Shown here: positions 46,574 to 54,998 of the stretch, piece by piece | Position numbering within the stretch: the stretch's first letter is position 1 | How the letters are laid out: each line of letters opens with the position of its first letter | Assembly (NCBI GenBank): GCA_016713875.1 | Contig: JADJOI010000003.1 | Location: forward strand, 1,364,001 to 1,428,000 | DNA length: 64,000 nt | From: Flavobacteriales bacterium | GTDB lineage: Bacteria; Bacteroidota; Bacteroidia; Flavobacteriales_F; PHOS-HE28 | Direction of reading: 5' to 3' | Notes under the pieces: generated by a model | What the model saw: only the letters and a program-made list of their open reading frames with translations | Databases searched by the model: none | Told to the model about the DNA's origin: nothing | Translations under genes and position numbers: made by a program

Positions 46574-47011
46574 ATGAAGAAGACCGACCCGTCCGACCCG
46601 CTCGGCGCCGCCTCGCGCCGACACCTCAACGCGAACGCCACCGAGTGTGCACACCGCAACATCATCATCCGCGTGGACGCGCTGAACGCCGACCGTACCG
46701 TGGCGTTCTGCTCGGTGGAACAGCGCGAGCACGGGTTGCTGCGAAGGACCTACTCCCGATCCGAGCTGGTCTGGCGGGCGGAGCAGGCACTTGCGCCGAT
46801 GATCGGCTCGGGGATCTTGCCGATGATCAACGTGCACATGGCCTCCGATCCCGGGGTGGCAGACACCCGGCGGGATCGACATTCGCCGTTCGCCTGGCTG
46901 CGGTGGGTCCGCGGATGGCTGGGCTATCCGGGGATCCAAGGTCGCCGGCGCGAAGACCCGGGCGCGGAGGACCCCTTCGGCCTGCACCGCGCTCTGCAAC
47001 TGACCCGCTGA
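46574..47011 (+). CDS. hypothetical protein
   Basis: About 145 residues, basic, with a central region (NIIIRVDALNADRTVAFCSV, SRSELVWRAEQALAPMI) that could be a small alpha/beta domain and an Arg-rich end. No family recognised. It starts a run of small same-strand genes (46.3-47.8 kb), which supports it modestly. Confidence 0.45.
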   Translation: MKKTDPSDPLGAASRRHLNANATECAHRNIIIRVDALNADRTVAFCSVEQREHGLLRRTYSRSELVWRAEQALAPMIGSGILPMINVHMASDPGVADTRRDRHSPFAWLRWVRGWLGYPGIQGRRREDPGAEDPFGLHRALQLTR

Positions 47012-47021
47012 TCCGTCCCTC

Positions 47022-47141
47022 ATGCATCGCATCCTCCTCGTCTATTCCATCCTGTTGACCGCCAGCGTCGGCGGTCTGCTCCTCTATCGCTGGTGGCTCA
47101 ACACGCAGGCCGCTGACGAACGCCCACCGCGCCCGCGGTAA
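47022..47141 (+). CDS. 39-residue single-helix protein (candidate)
   Basis: ATG 47022 follows the previous stop by ten bases and opens MHRILLVYS, a hydrophobic helix, then RWWLN and a polar Pro/Arg tail. It could be a small membrane protein of the same operon. There is no homology evidence. The 47142-47392 stretch after it holds no recognisable gene. Confidence 0.4.
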   Translation: MHRILLVYSILLTASVGGLLLYRWWLNTQAADERPPRPR

Positions 47142-47392
47142 GCAGGAGCTCGATCGGCATTATTCCATCCCGCCAGCACCGATCGCTGCGCGACCACCGT
47201 ACCTTGTTCCCGTGCCCGGTGTCACTTGCCGGGTGTTCTGATGACGCTGTGGGCCAACACCAAGGGCCCGGCCCGTGCACGGCGACCAGCGGTCCTCCGA
47301 TCGGCGATCCCGAAGTGGCGCAGCCCCATCGTGGTGGCAGCGCGAACCGTTCCACGGGAGGAGCACGATACCGCCCGCCAGGGCAGAACCAC

Positions 47393-47596
47393 ATGGACCA
47401 TCATCGCCCCATCGCCATCGTCATCCCCTTGGAGACCTGGCCCGCCGAACGTTCCATCCTCATGGAGCGCTACGCCTTTCTGCATTCGCACGACCTCGAC
47501 CTGGTGCCCGGCCGCGAGGATGAGCTGATCCAACGCCTGCAACGTCTGCTGTACATGGCGCGCCAGGCCGTGGTGGACCTGATCCACAACCGCTGA
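47393..47596 (+). CDS. small hypothetical protein
   Basis: 67 residues (IAIVIPLETWPAERSILMER, then a C-terminal helix LIQRLQRLLYMARQAVVDLI). Probably a small alpha/beta domain; not recognised. Two bases separate it from the next gene, so the two form an operon. Confidence 0.5.
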   Translation: MDHHRPIAIVIPLETWPAERSILMERYAFLHSHDLDLVPGREDELIQRLQRLLYMARQAVVDLIHNR

Positions 47597-47598
47597 CC

Positions 47599-47772
47599 AT
47601 GGCCCGCGAGAAGATCCTGTTCCGGCCGGCGCAAGCCGATGCGGACTGCATCCGTGTGCGCCTGGACAGCCGCACCATCGTGTTGATCCGCAGCATGAAG
47701 AAGTTCGCCTATTGGAAGGAGCGCTACCCGGATGCGGTCGTGCTCGAGCCCGTAGTGCCCGAACAGAAATAA
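47599..47772 (+). CDS. small hypothetical protein
   Basis: 57 residues, ATG 47599, two bases after the previous stop. Sequence such as CIRVRLDSRTIVLIRSMKKF and WKERYPDAVVLEP suggests a compact beta-alpha fold. Function unknown. Confidence 0.45.
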   Translation: MAREKILFRPAQADADCIRVRLDSRTIVLIRSMKKFAYWKERYPDAVVLEPVVPEQK

Positions 47773-47873
47773 CGCCAGCTTTGCGCCCACGTCCAGGGAT
47801 CGCCTCGGATCATAGCGGCGGACCTTGGACGTACCATTTCCGCATCGTCCCCGAACCCGACCAGCTCAGCCTG

Positions 47874-48968
47874 ATGCCCGCGCCAACACCCCCACCCCGC
47901 TACATCGGACCAGACCACGAGCGTGATTTCGGAGGCACGGTGCGCGCTCGCGTGCACGGCTTCTTCAAGGAGACGGGGCGGGGAACGAAAGCCGATGCGC
48001 GGCTGATCCCGAAGGTGGTGCTGCTGATGGCGCTGTTCCTCGGGCCGCTGGTGCTGATGCTGCTCGTCCCGATGTCAGCCTGGTCGGCGCTGCTGCTGGT
48101 GCTGGTGATGGGCGTGGGCATGGCCGGCGTGGGCATGAGCGTGATGCACGATGGCCTGCACGGCGCCAGTTCCACCCGGCGTTGGGTGAACGAGCTGCTG
48201 GGCGGCACCATGTACGTGCTGGGCAGCGATGCCTTCACCTGGAAGGTGCAGCACAACGGGGCGCACCACACGCACACCAACGTGGACGGCGTGGACCAGG
48301 ACATCGACCCACCGGACCTGCTGCGCTTCAGTGAGCACGCTCCCCTGCGGCGCGTCCACCGGTTCCAGTACATCTACGCCTTCCTGTTCTACGGGCTGCT
48401 CACCCTGGTCAAACTGGGCAACGACTTCGTCTCCCTCCGGCGCGTGGCGCGCAGTGGCGATGCGCGGTACGCCGGTCGCAGCTATCCGGTGGACCTGGTG
48501 GTGATGGTGCTGGTGAAGCTCGTGCATGCGGGCGTGTTCATCGGCCTCCCGCTCTGGTTGACGGGCTTCACCTGGTGGCAGGTGCTCACGGGCTTCGTGC
48601 TGATGCACGTCACGTGCAGCGTGATCCTGGGCACGGTGTTCCAGCTGGCGCACGTGGTGGAGGGCGCGGAGCAACCCAAACCGGGGGACGACGGCGTGAT
48701 CCCCACCGATTGGGCCGTGCACGAGCTGCTCACCACGGCCAACTTCGCCCCTTCGTGCCGGTGGCTCACGTGGTACACCGGCGGGCTCAACCATCAGGTG
48801 GAGCACCACCTGTTCCCCAGCGTGTCGCACCTGCACTATCCGGCGATCGCGCCGATCGTGCAGCGCACGGCCGCCGAATTCGGCATCCCCTACAACGTGA
48901 AACCCGATCTGGGGTCCGCGCTGGGCTCGCATGTGCGCCGGCTCCGGCAGCTGGGCGGCGTGGGTTGA
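47874..48968 (+). CDS. membrane fatty acid desaturase
   Basis: A 364-residue di-iron acyl desaturase of the acyl-lipid/linoleoyl-CoA (delta-6-like) group. Three histidine boxes: HDGLHG (about 92), HNGAHHTH (about 126) and HQVEHH (about 307, with Q/H spacing typical of front-end desaturases), separated by four membrane helices. It probably adjusts membrane fluidity; regiospecificity is not deducible. Start ATG 47874; the open frame upstream is not conserved. Confidence 0.9.
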   Translation: MPAPTPPPRYIGPDHERDFGGTVRARVHGFFKETGRGTKADARLIPKVVLLMALFLGPLVLMLLVPMSAWSALLLVLVMGVGMAGVGMSVMHDGLHGASSTRRWVNELLGGTMYVLGSDAFTWKVQHNGAHHTHTNVDGVDQDIDPPDLLRFSEHAPLRRVHRFQYIYAFLFYGLLTLVKLGNDFVSLRRVARSGDARYAGRSYPVDLVVMVLVKLVHAGVFIGLPLWLTGFTWWQVLTGFVLMHVTCSVILGTVFQLAHVVEGAEQPKPGDDGVIPTDWAVHELLTTANFAPSCRWLTWYTGGLNHQVEHHLFPSVSHLHYPAIAPIVQRTAAEFGIPYNVKPDLGSALGSHVRRLRQLGGVG

Positions 48969-49015
48969 ACGGCCTCCCGCAGGCGGTCAGGGGAACGGGA
49001 TGCCCCGTCCGCGCC

Positions 49016-49023
49016 TACCTTTC
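49016..49023 (+). promoter_or_regulatory. -7 promoter box TACCTTTC
   Basis: Near-consensus box 19 bases before the KOW-protein start. Confidence 0.4.
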
Positions 49024-49042
49024 TCGACCCCACTGGACCCGG

Positions 49043-49234
49043 ATGACCGACGCTCCTGTTCCACCGCTGAAGGATGGCGACCGCTGCCGAGTGATCGGCG
49101 GCACGCACAAGGGCAAGCACGGCATCGCGCGCGACCTGCACATCAGCACCAGCGGCCACCTCACCCTCACCGTGGTGCAGGCGGACGGTGTGCGCTTCAA
49201 GACCCTGGGGCGGAACGTGGTGCGCGTGGTGTGA
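49043..49234 (+). CDS. KOW-motif small protein
   Basis: A 63-residue protein whose core (LKDGDRCRVIGGTHKGKHGIA) is a KOW motif, as in ribosomal L24 and NusG-type RNA-binding proteins. It probably contacts RNA or the transcription machinery, but no target is known. It is followed by a bidirectional terminator shared with the convergent cold-shock gene. Confidence 0.65.
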   Translation: MTDAPVPPLKDGDRCRVIGGTHKGKHGIARDLHISTSGHLTLTVVQADGVRFKTLGRNVVRVV

Positions 49235-49252
49235 AGGGCCACTTCAACGACA

Positions 49253-49277
49253 AAGCCCCGGCTCATCGCCGGGGCTT
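49253..49277. terminator. bidirectional terminator
   Basis: A 10-bp stem AAGCCCCGGC / GCCGGGGCTT with a five-base loop lies between the convergent KOW and cold-shock genes. There is no long T-run on the plus strand; AA/TT pairs at its base give a weak one in either direction. Confidence 0.75.
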
Positions 49278-49302
49278 CGCTGTTAGTGCGCGAGGTGGGA
49301 CC

Positions 49303-49494
49303 TCAGGCGCGGGTCACGTTGACCGCGTTGGGGCCTTTGGGGCTCTGCTCCACATCGAAGGTGACCTTGTCGCCTTCGCGGATGGGCTCGCGGGTCCCGG
49401 TCTTATGCACGAAGAGGTCCTTGCCACCCTCATCCGGGGTGATGAAACCGAACCCTTTCTCCGTGTTGAAGAACTTCACTGTACCACTTGACAT
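49303..49494 (-). CDS. cold-shock domain protein (CspA family)
   Basis: A 63-residue single CSD with GTVKFFN at the start, RNP1 KGFGFI and RNP2 DLFVH, so it binds single-stranded RNA or DNA and acts as an RNA chaperone. Normal length. Unlike most genes here it has a leader of about 70 bases, described separately. Confidence 0.93.
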   Translation of the reverse strand: MSSGTVKFFNTEKGFGFITPDEGGKDLFVHKTGTREPIREGDKVTFDVEQSPKGPNAVNVTRA

Positions 49495-49576
49495 GTACTT
49501 ACTGGTAATGTGCCCACCCTTCGGCGAGCGTGTTGATCCCCGGCAAAACCACCGGGGCATTGATGCGGCAAAGGTC
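49495..49576 (-). promoter_or_regulatory. cold-shock gene promoter and structured leader
   Basis: A GACCTTTG box at 49569-49576 predicts a leader of about 65-70 bases. It contains a CCCCGG...CCGGGG hairpin (about 49537-49558) before the start codon. cspA-type leaders often act as temperature-dependent switches, so a similar role is possible (inference). Confidence 0.45.
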
Positions 49577-49652
49577 GGCAATTCCACGTCCCACCCGACG
49601 ATCGGAGGGAAATAAAGGTCGGCAGGCTCGGAAGGAACGCCCCTGCGGCCGG

Positions 49653-50516
49653 TCAATGCACCACGAATCGCGTGTGGAGCAGCGTCCCATCCCCCCGCAG
49701 CAGCAGCGTGTACACGCCCGGGACCCATCCGGCGACCGCCAACGCTCCGCGATCGCGCAGAGGTCCCGTATGCACCAATGCACCAAGGGCATCGGTGCAC
49801 TCCACGGTCCAGTCGCCACGCGGAGCCTGCACGTGCACCTGCTCCGTGGCAGGCACCGGGAACACATGGAGGCCGCGCTCACCTTCAGGTTCGGCGATGC
49901 CGATGGTGCCCGGTGTCACGCAAACGGGGATCAACGCACCGGAAGTCGACCGTTGGCTCCACAGCATCGTGCGCGGCTGGCCGCAGATGGGATCGGTGAA
50001 GGATGGCGTGGTGGCGAAAGCAAGTGCCACGAAACAGTAGGTGCTGTCCTCGTGGAACGGCTGCCCGGTGAACGCGCTCACCACGAAGTCGAGCTGTGGA
50101 AAGAGGTCCGTGTTGTGCAGCGTGACCGGCCCCACAAAGCAGCTGTCCGTTCCCAGGATGAACAGGGCGGTCGCCGCCTCAACGGTATCCACCTTGTCCA
50201 TCAGTGCGAGCACGTGCGCACGCTGCAGATCGGACACGACCAAGGCGAGGCTGTCGTCCGCATCAGCGGGGCTGCGCAGCTCCATGATCAGGTAACCCTG
50301 GAAGCGCCATGCCGGATCGGGGGTGGGATCCACCGGAACGAAGGCCTCCACATAGCTGCCGTTGATGTTGTTGGAACCGCGCGGGTCGGTGAGCGTGAAC
50401 GAGAGGGCCGTACCGGAACGCCCGACGATCGGATCGGGAGCGTCGGGTCCCTGGATCGATTGGGCCGGGCAGGCTGCTGAGGCCAGGAGGACGGCGATGA
50501 TGAGGGTGGTACGCAT
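49653..50516 (-). CDS. T9SS-exported protein of unknown function
   Basis: A 287-residue secreted protein with a signal peptide ending ACPAQ, a beta-rich domain and a C-terminal sorting domain (HVFPVPATEQVHV ... WVPGVYTLLL). No enzyme motifs seen. Start ATG 50516 is chosen at the signal peptide. The 50517-50746 stretch upstream shows no gene. Confidence 0.7.
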   Translation of the reverse strand: MRTTLIIAVLLASAACPAQSIQGPDAPDPIVGRSGTALSFTLTDPRGSNNINGSYVEAFVPVDPTPDPAWRFQGYLIMELRSPADADDSLALVVSDLQRAHVLALMDKVDTVEAATALFILGTDSCFVGPVTLHNTDLFPQLDFVVSAFTGQPFHEDSTYCFVALAFATTPSFTDPICGQPRTMLWSQRSTSGALIPVCVTPGTIGIAEPEGERGLHVFPVPATEQVHVQAPRGDWTVECTDALGALVHTGPLRDRGALAVAGWVPGVYTLLLRGDGTLLHTRFVVH

Positions 50517-50746
50517 GGGGATCGGCTCAGGTAGGTCGAACCTGGAACGGTCCAAGGGGCCACGCCTCACCCTTCCTCGTTCGGGACCCGCCCTTCCTGT
50601 GATGGACCATGACCTGGTTGTGCGATCGCGGCCCTTGAAGTGCCAACACAGCACTGGACCGAACGCTATGATGCACTAACGTCTCTGTCCTCTTCCCCGC
50701 GTTCCCGGATCGGCCCCGTGCTGGAGGCTATCGTGCGTGGGAAAGA

Positions 50747-50800
50747 GTGCAGGCGAAGGGCAAGGGCGAGATGGAGATGTACTTCGTGTCCAGTGGCTGA
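50747..50800 (+). pseudogene. second 3' relic of an adenylate cyclase gene
   Basis: The frame to TGA 50798-50800 reads VQAKGKGEMEMYFVSSG, the last residues of the cyclases. The few bases before it (GGGAAAGAGTG) match the intact genes with a small indel, then homology ends. It lies about 50 bases before cyclase copy 2. Confidence 0.8.
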
Positions 50801-50851
50801 GAGCGGAGACATTCGTGCATTGCCAGTACATTCACGGGCACCCTCTTCACC

Positions 50852-52834
50852 ATGCATCCGAAGCGACCACTGTCGTCCAACCTATTGCGCGCGATGCTAT
50901 CTGTGATGGGCAGCGCATTGTTGCTTCAGCAATGCACCTCCGCACAGGCCCAGATGAACACCGACTCATTGTTCAGCGTATGGGAGGACGCCACACGACC
51001 CGACACCATTCGACTCACCGCATTGAACGCGTTCATTCAATCGCGCTTCCTCAATACCGACCCTGACAGCACCCTGCATTACAGCGGTATGTTGTACGAC
51101 ACGGCGACGAAGAAGGGGATGAAGAGGCAGGTGGCCTCAGCGCTCATCCTGCAAGGCCGGGGCTACGTGGGGAGAAGCGAATTGCCGAAGGCGGTGGAGT
51201 GCTTCCGCTCCGCCTTTGAGATGTACGATAGTATTGGCGATCGCAAGGGCGCCTCCATTGCGTTGAACAACCTCGCACTTACCGAATCGGACCTCGGTGA
51301 TGCCCCCCGTGCCATCGAGCATATGACACGCAGCCTGGGTCTTTCCGAAGAGATCAACGACAGTTCCATGATGGCCCGCACCCTTGGCAATATCGGGGTC
51401 ATCTATGCCGGGCAGCAGGACACGGCGAACGCCATGGACTATTATCAACGGCGCTTGATCATAGCGAAAGCACTGGGCCAGAAGGACATCCTGGCGGAGG
51501 TGTTGATGAACATGGCTATCATACAGAGCGAAGGGAAACGGTACGAGGGGGCATTGGCTCTCTATGAACGCAGCATTGCGGTATCCCGCGAGATCGCCTA
51601 TCCGCGTAACGAGGTGCTCTGCTTGTTCGGTTTATCCTACTTGCGCTTCCATCAAGGCGATCTACCGGGAGCCCTGGCCCATGACCTCGACGCATTGGAA
51701 CTGGCCCAGAAGATCGGTGACCGTAGTTTGGAAGGGGATGGCTTCTCGGCCGTCGCCAGCGACTATCAGGCGATGGGGGACATGGAACAAGCTCTTGCTT
51801 ACGGCCAGCGCGCCATGGCACTGGCACGGGAAGGGTGGAACGCCTACAACATCCGGAACGCTGCGCAGGTCCTTTACGAGGTGCAGAAGGCACGGGGCAA
51901 GGTCGAGGAAGCACTCGCCATGCACGAGTTATACATCACCATGCGAGACAGCATCGTGAACGATGAGAACGCGCAGGCGATCATGAGCCAGCGTTTCAAA
52001 TACGACTACGAGAAGAAGGAGGCTCTGCTGCAAGCCGAGCAGGAGAAGAAGGACGCCGTGGCCGCTGAAGCCCTGCGCCGCAAGAACGTTCAGCGCAACG
52101 CCTTCATCGGTGGCTTTGGGCTCATGATCCTGCTGGCTGGTGTCTTCTTCACCCAGCGTAACCGGATCAGCAAGGAGAAGGCGCGAAGTGAAGAGCTGCT
52201 GCTGAACATCCTGCCGGAGGAAGTCGCGGAAGAGCTCAAGGCCAAGGGTTCCGCCGAGGCCGTGCACATCGATCAGGTCACCGTGCTCTTCACGGACTTC
52301 AAGGGCTTCACCGCGATGAGCGAAACGCTGAGCCCTCAGGAGCTCGTTCGCGACCTGAACGAATGCTTCAGCGCCTTCGACCGCATCACCGAGAAGTACG
52401 GCATCGAGAAGATCAAGACCATCGGCGATGCTTACATGGCGGCCGGCGGATTGCCCACGCCGAATACCACGCACGCCACCGATGCGATCAAAGCGGCCTT
52501 CGAAATGCGGGACTTCATCGCCGAAGGCAAGGCAAGAAAGGTCGCGGGCGGCCTTCCCTACTTCGAGATCCGCATCGGTGTGCACACGGGTCCGGTCGTA
52601 GCCGGCATTGTAGGCGTGAAGAAATTCCAGTACGACATCTGGGGCGATACGGTGAACACGGCAAGCCGCATGGAGAGCAGCGGCGAGGTGGGACAGGTGA
52701 ACATCAGCGAGGCGACGTATGCTCTGGTTAAGGACGCGACCGGTCTAAGCTTCACTCCTCGCGGAAAAGTCCAGGCGAAGGGTAAGGGCGAGATGGAGAT
52801 GTACTTTGTCCGCCAAGGCACCGAAGAGGTGTAG
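50852..52834 (+). CDS. TPR-containing membrane adenylate cyclase (class III), copy 2
   Basis: A 660-residue paralogue of copy 1 with the same order: signal peptide (ending AQAQ), TPR-like repeats (RGYVGRSELPKAVECFRSAF and following), membrane helix near 425, and a cyclase domain with FTDFKGFT (about 483), KIKTIGDAYM, YDIWG and VNTASR intact. The cyclase domain is nearly identical to copy 1, while the TPR part differs widely, suggesting different inputs feeding one output. No palindromic insert is present at the C-terminus. ATG 50894 is an alternative start. Confidence 0.93.
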   Translation: MHPKRPLSSNLLRAMLSVMGSALLLQQCTSAQAQMNTDSLFSVWEDATRPDTIRLTALNAFIQSRFLNTDPDSTLHYSGMLYDTATKKGMKRQVASALILQGRGYVGRSELPKAVECFRSAFEMYDSIGDRKGASIALNNLALTESDLGDAPRAIEHMTRSLGLSEEINDSSMMARTLGNIGVIYAGQQDTANAMDYYQRRLIIAKALGQKDILAEVLMNMAIIQSEGKRYEGALALYERSIAVSREIAYPRNEVLCLFGLSYLRFHQGDLPGALAHDLDALELAQKIGDRSLEGDGFSAVASDYQAMGDMEQALAYGQRAMALAREGWNAYNIRNAAQVLYEVQKARGKVEEALAMHELYITMRDSIVNDENAQAIMSQRFKYDYEKKEALLQAEQEKKDAVAAEALRRKNVQRNAFIGGFGLMILLAGVFFTQRNRISKEKARSEELLLNILPEEVAEELKAKGSAEAVHIDQVTVLFTDFKGFTAMSETLSPQELVRDLNECFSAFDRITEKYGIEKIKTIGDAYMAAGGLPTPNTTHATDAIKAAFEMRDFIAEGKARKVAGGLPYFEIRIGVHTGPVVAGIVGVKKFQYDIWGDTVNTASRMESSGEVGQVNISEATYALVKDATGLSFTPRGKVQAKGKGEMEMYFVRQGTEEV

Positions 52835-52966
52835 GTGAACTGCGCACGGGCCACCGGTCGGACCATCGTCCATGCGATATCTCTGTATGCGCTTAGTGGA
52901 GCAATAAGTCCAACACCGAAGCGTGGCCAGGCCTGTGAACGACGGATCGCCCCGAGCGCTGTTCGA

Positions 52967-53356
52967 TCAACGCACCCGCATCTTCTCCAGCCCCTTCAGA
53001 TCCACGTCCGCCAGGCGTTTGAAGTAGAGGCAGCCCTTGCCGGTGCTGCACTTTCCCAGTCTCTTCAGCTGCGCTTCCGCTTCATCCAGACCGCTGAACA
53101 TGTACACCGTCATGCTGGCTTTGCGCGGGCTGAATCCGGTGAGCATCCACGCCCCTTCCCGACCGGTCTCGTACGTGTAGGCGTACTTCCTGAAGCCCAC
53201 GATGCTCGGCCCCCACATCTTCGGGTCCTCACCTGTGACCTTCTTCATCAGGGTGACGATCGCTCGGCAATCGGCCGCCACTTCCTCGGTTCGCTTGTCG
53301 ATGAAGGCGTCCACGCTGCCGGTGGTCGCGGTGGTCTTCAGGGCTGCTTTGGCCAT
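52967..53356 (-). CDS. DUF1801 domain protein
   Basis: A 129-residue DUF1801 protein (YdhG-like fold): FIDKRTEEVAADCRAIVTLM, MWGPSIVGFRKYAYTYETGR, MTVYMFSGLDE, then GKGCLYFKRLADVDLKGLE. Activity unknown. Start ATG 53356 (a TTG two codons upstream is less likely). Divergent from a related fusion gene 53 bases away. Confidence 0.85.
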   Translation of the reverse strand: MAKAALKTTATTGSVDAFIDKRTEEVAADCRAIVTLMKKVTGEDPKMWGPSIVGFRKYAYTYETGREGAWMLTGFSPRKASMTVYMFSGLDEAEAQLKRLGKCSTGKGCLYFKRLADVDLKGLEKMRVR

Positions 53357-53409
53357 GGTCAAGCTTGGTCCTGCGAAGATGGATCACCGAAGCTTCGTTA
53401 TTTCGGTCC

Positions 53410-54471
53410 ATGTCCGTATCGAAGAAGCCCGGTGCGCGGAGAACAACCACCAAGAAGCCAGCGGCCAAGGTCAAGCTCCTTTCCGGCGGCAACCCCCAGA
53501 TCCCCAAAGGCGAGGGCGACGCACCCGTGCAGGCGTACATCGACGCGATGCCGGGGTGGAAGCGCGCGGTGGGTGAGCACCTGGATGCGTTGATCGAGCG
53601 GCACGTGCCGAAACTGCGGAAGGCGGTGAAGTGGAACTCGCCCTTCTACGGGGTCGAAGGCCGGGGCTGGTTCCTCTCCACGCACTGCTTCACCCAGTTC
53701 GTGCGTCTCACCTGGTTCCAGGGTCGGTCGCTGAAGCCAATCCCTCCCGGCCCCAGCAAGGACAAGAACGCGCGCTACCTGGACATCCGTGAGCACGACG
53801 AGATCGATGAGGACCAACTGGTCGCTTGGATCAAGCAGGCCTCCGCGCTGCCCGGATGGGTGAGCCACGCGCAGGACGCGGCGACCAGCGCCCCCAACCC
53901 CAAGGTGGAGTGGTTCTTCGCGAAGGACGGCAAATGGAAGGCCTGTTTCGCCGCGCTGCGTGAGCTGGCCTTGCAGGGCGGCCTCACCGAGGAACTGAAA
54001 TGGGGCCACCCGTGCTACACGCTTAAGGGCAAGAACGTCTTCCTGATGCACGGATTCAACGACTACTGTGCGCTGCTCTTCCACAAGGGTGCGTTGTTGA
54101 AGGACGACCACGGGATCCTGGTCCAACAGACGGCCCACGTGCAGAGCGCACGGCAGATCCGGTTCACCGGCCTGAAGGAGATCAAGGACCTGGTACCGGT
54201 GATCCGCTGCTACATGGAACAGGCCATCGCCGTAGAACAAGCTGGGGGGAAGGTGCCGCTGAGGACGACCGCCGAGTTCGACATGCCTGCGGAGTTCGCC
54301 AGGGCCCTGAAGCAGATGCCCGCGCTGAAGAAGGCGTTCAACGCGCTTACGCCGGGACGGCAACGCGGCTACCTGCTCTTCTTCGGCGGTGCCAAGCAGA
54401 GCGCCACGCGCGAGGCCCGCATCGCCAAGCATGTGGATCGCATCCTGGCCGACAAAGGGCTCAATGATTGA
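53410..54471 (+). CDS. double DUF1801 protein with YdeI-like tail
   Basis: A 353-residue protein of two modules. Residues 45-150 are a DUF1801 domain (VQAYIDAMPGWKRAVGEHL, KAVKWNSPFYGVEGRGWF). Residues 175-353 are a second DUF1801-like domain (GLTEELKWGHPCYTLKGKN, DYCALLFHKGALL) ending in a YdeI/OmpD-associated tail (RQRGYLLFFGGAKQSATREA). The N-terminus is basic and unstructured. Function unknown; duplication within one chain is clear. Confidence 0.85.
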   Translation: MSVSKKPGARRTTTKKPAAKVKLLSGGNPQIPKGEGDAPVQAYIDAMPGWKRAVGEHLDALIERHVPKLRKAVKWNSPFYGVEGRGWFLSTHCFTQFVRLTWFQGRSLKPIPPGPSKDKNARYLDIREHDEIDEDQLVAWIKQASALPGWVSHAQDAATSAPNPKVEWFFAKDGKWKACFAALRELALQGGLTEELKWGHPCYTLKGKNVFLMHGFNDYCALLFHKGALLKDDHGILVQQTAHVQSARQIRFTGLKEIKDLVPVIRCYMEQAIAVEQAGGKVPLRTTAEFDMPAEFARALKQMPALKKAFNALTPGRQRGYLLFFGGAKQSATREARIAKHVDRILADKGLND

Positions 54472-54883
54472 CATGTTGTCCGGCGGCTTGCGCTTCTCCC
54501 ATGTGGTCGAACTGCTCGACTTCCTTCCGCACGACGAGCGCATGCTGACCGAACAGCTGCGCGAGCTGGTGATCGGCGAGGCCCCGGAACTGACTGAGCG
54601 CATCAGCTTCAACGTGCCGTTCTACAAAGGGCATCGCGATGTCTGCTTCCTGTGGCCGGCCTCGGTGCTGTGGGGGAAAAGGAAGACCTACGAAGGTGTC
54701 CGGTTCGGGCTGACCTACGGCGCGCTGGTGCCCGGCTGCGAACCCTACCTGCAACGGGGTGCGCGCAAGCAGGTGCTTTGGCGGGACCTCAGCAGGATGA
54801 CCACGACGGATGACCGCAGCATCCGGCAGTTGCTTCGCGCGGCGCTGGTCGTGGACCGTGAGCGCGCCGGAGGCCTGCGTTGA
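54464..54883 (+). CDS. DUF1801-like protein
   Basis: A 139-residue protein with the same pattern (LPHDERMLTEQLRELVIG, ISFNVPFYKGHRDVCFLWP, GVRFGLTYGALV). Its start overlaps the previous stop by eight bases, so translation is coupled. It is the third member of the family in a 2-kb cluster. Confidence 0.75.
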   Translation: MIDMLSGGLRFSHVVELLDFLPHDERMLTEQLRELVIGEAPELTERISFNVPFYKGHRDVCFLWPASVLWGKRKTYEGVRFGLTYGALVPGCEPYLQRGARKQVLWRDLSRMTTTDDRSIRQLLRAALVVDRERAGGLR

Positions 54884-54998
54884 GGCCCCCGAGCGGTGCG
54901 GACCGGATGGCCGGCCCACGGGGTCGACGGTGACGGCCGCCCCCCCTGATCGTTCACATCGGGCACCGGTCCCCGATGATGAGGAAACACCCCGACGC

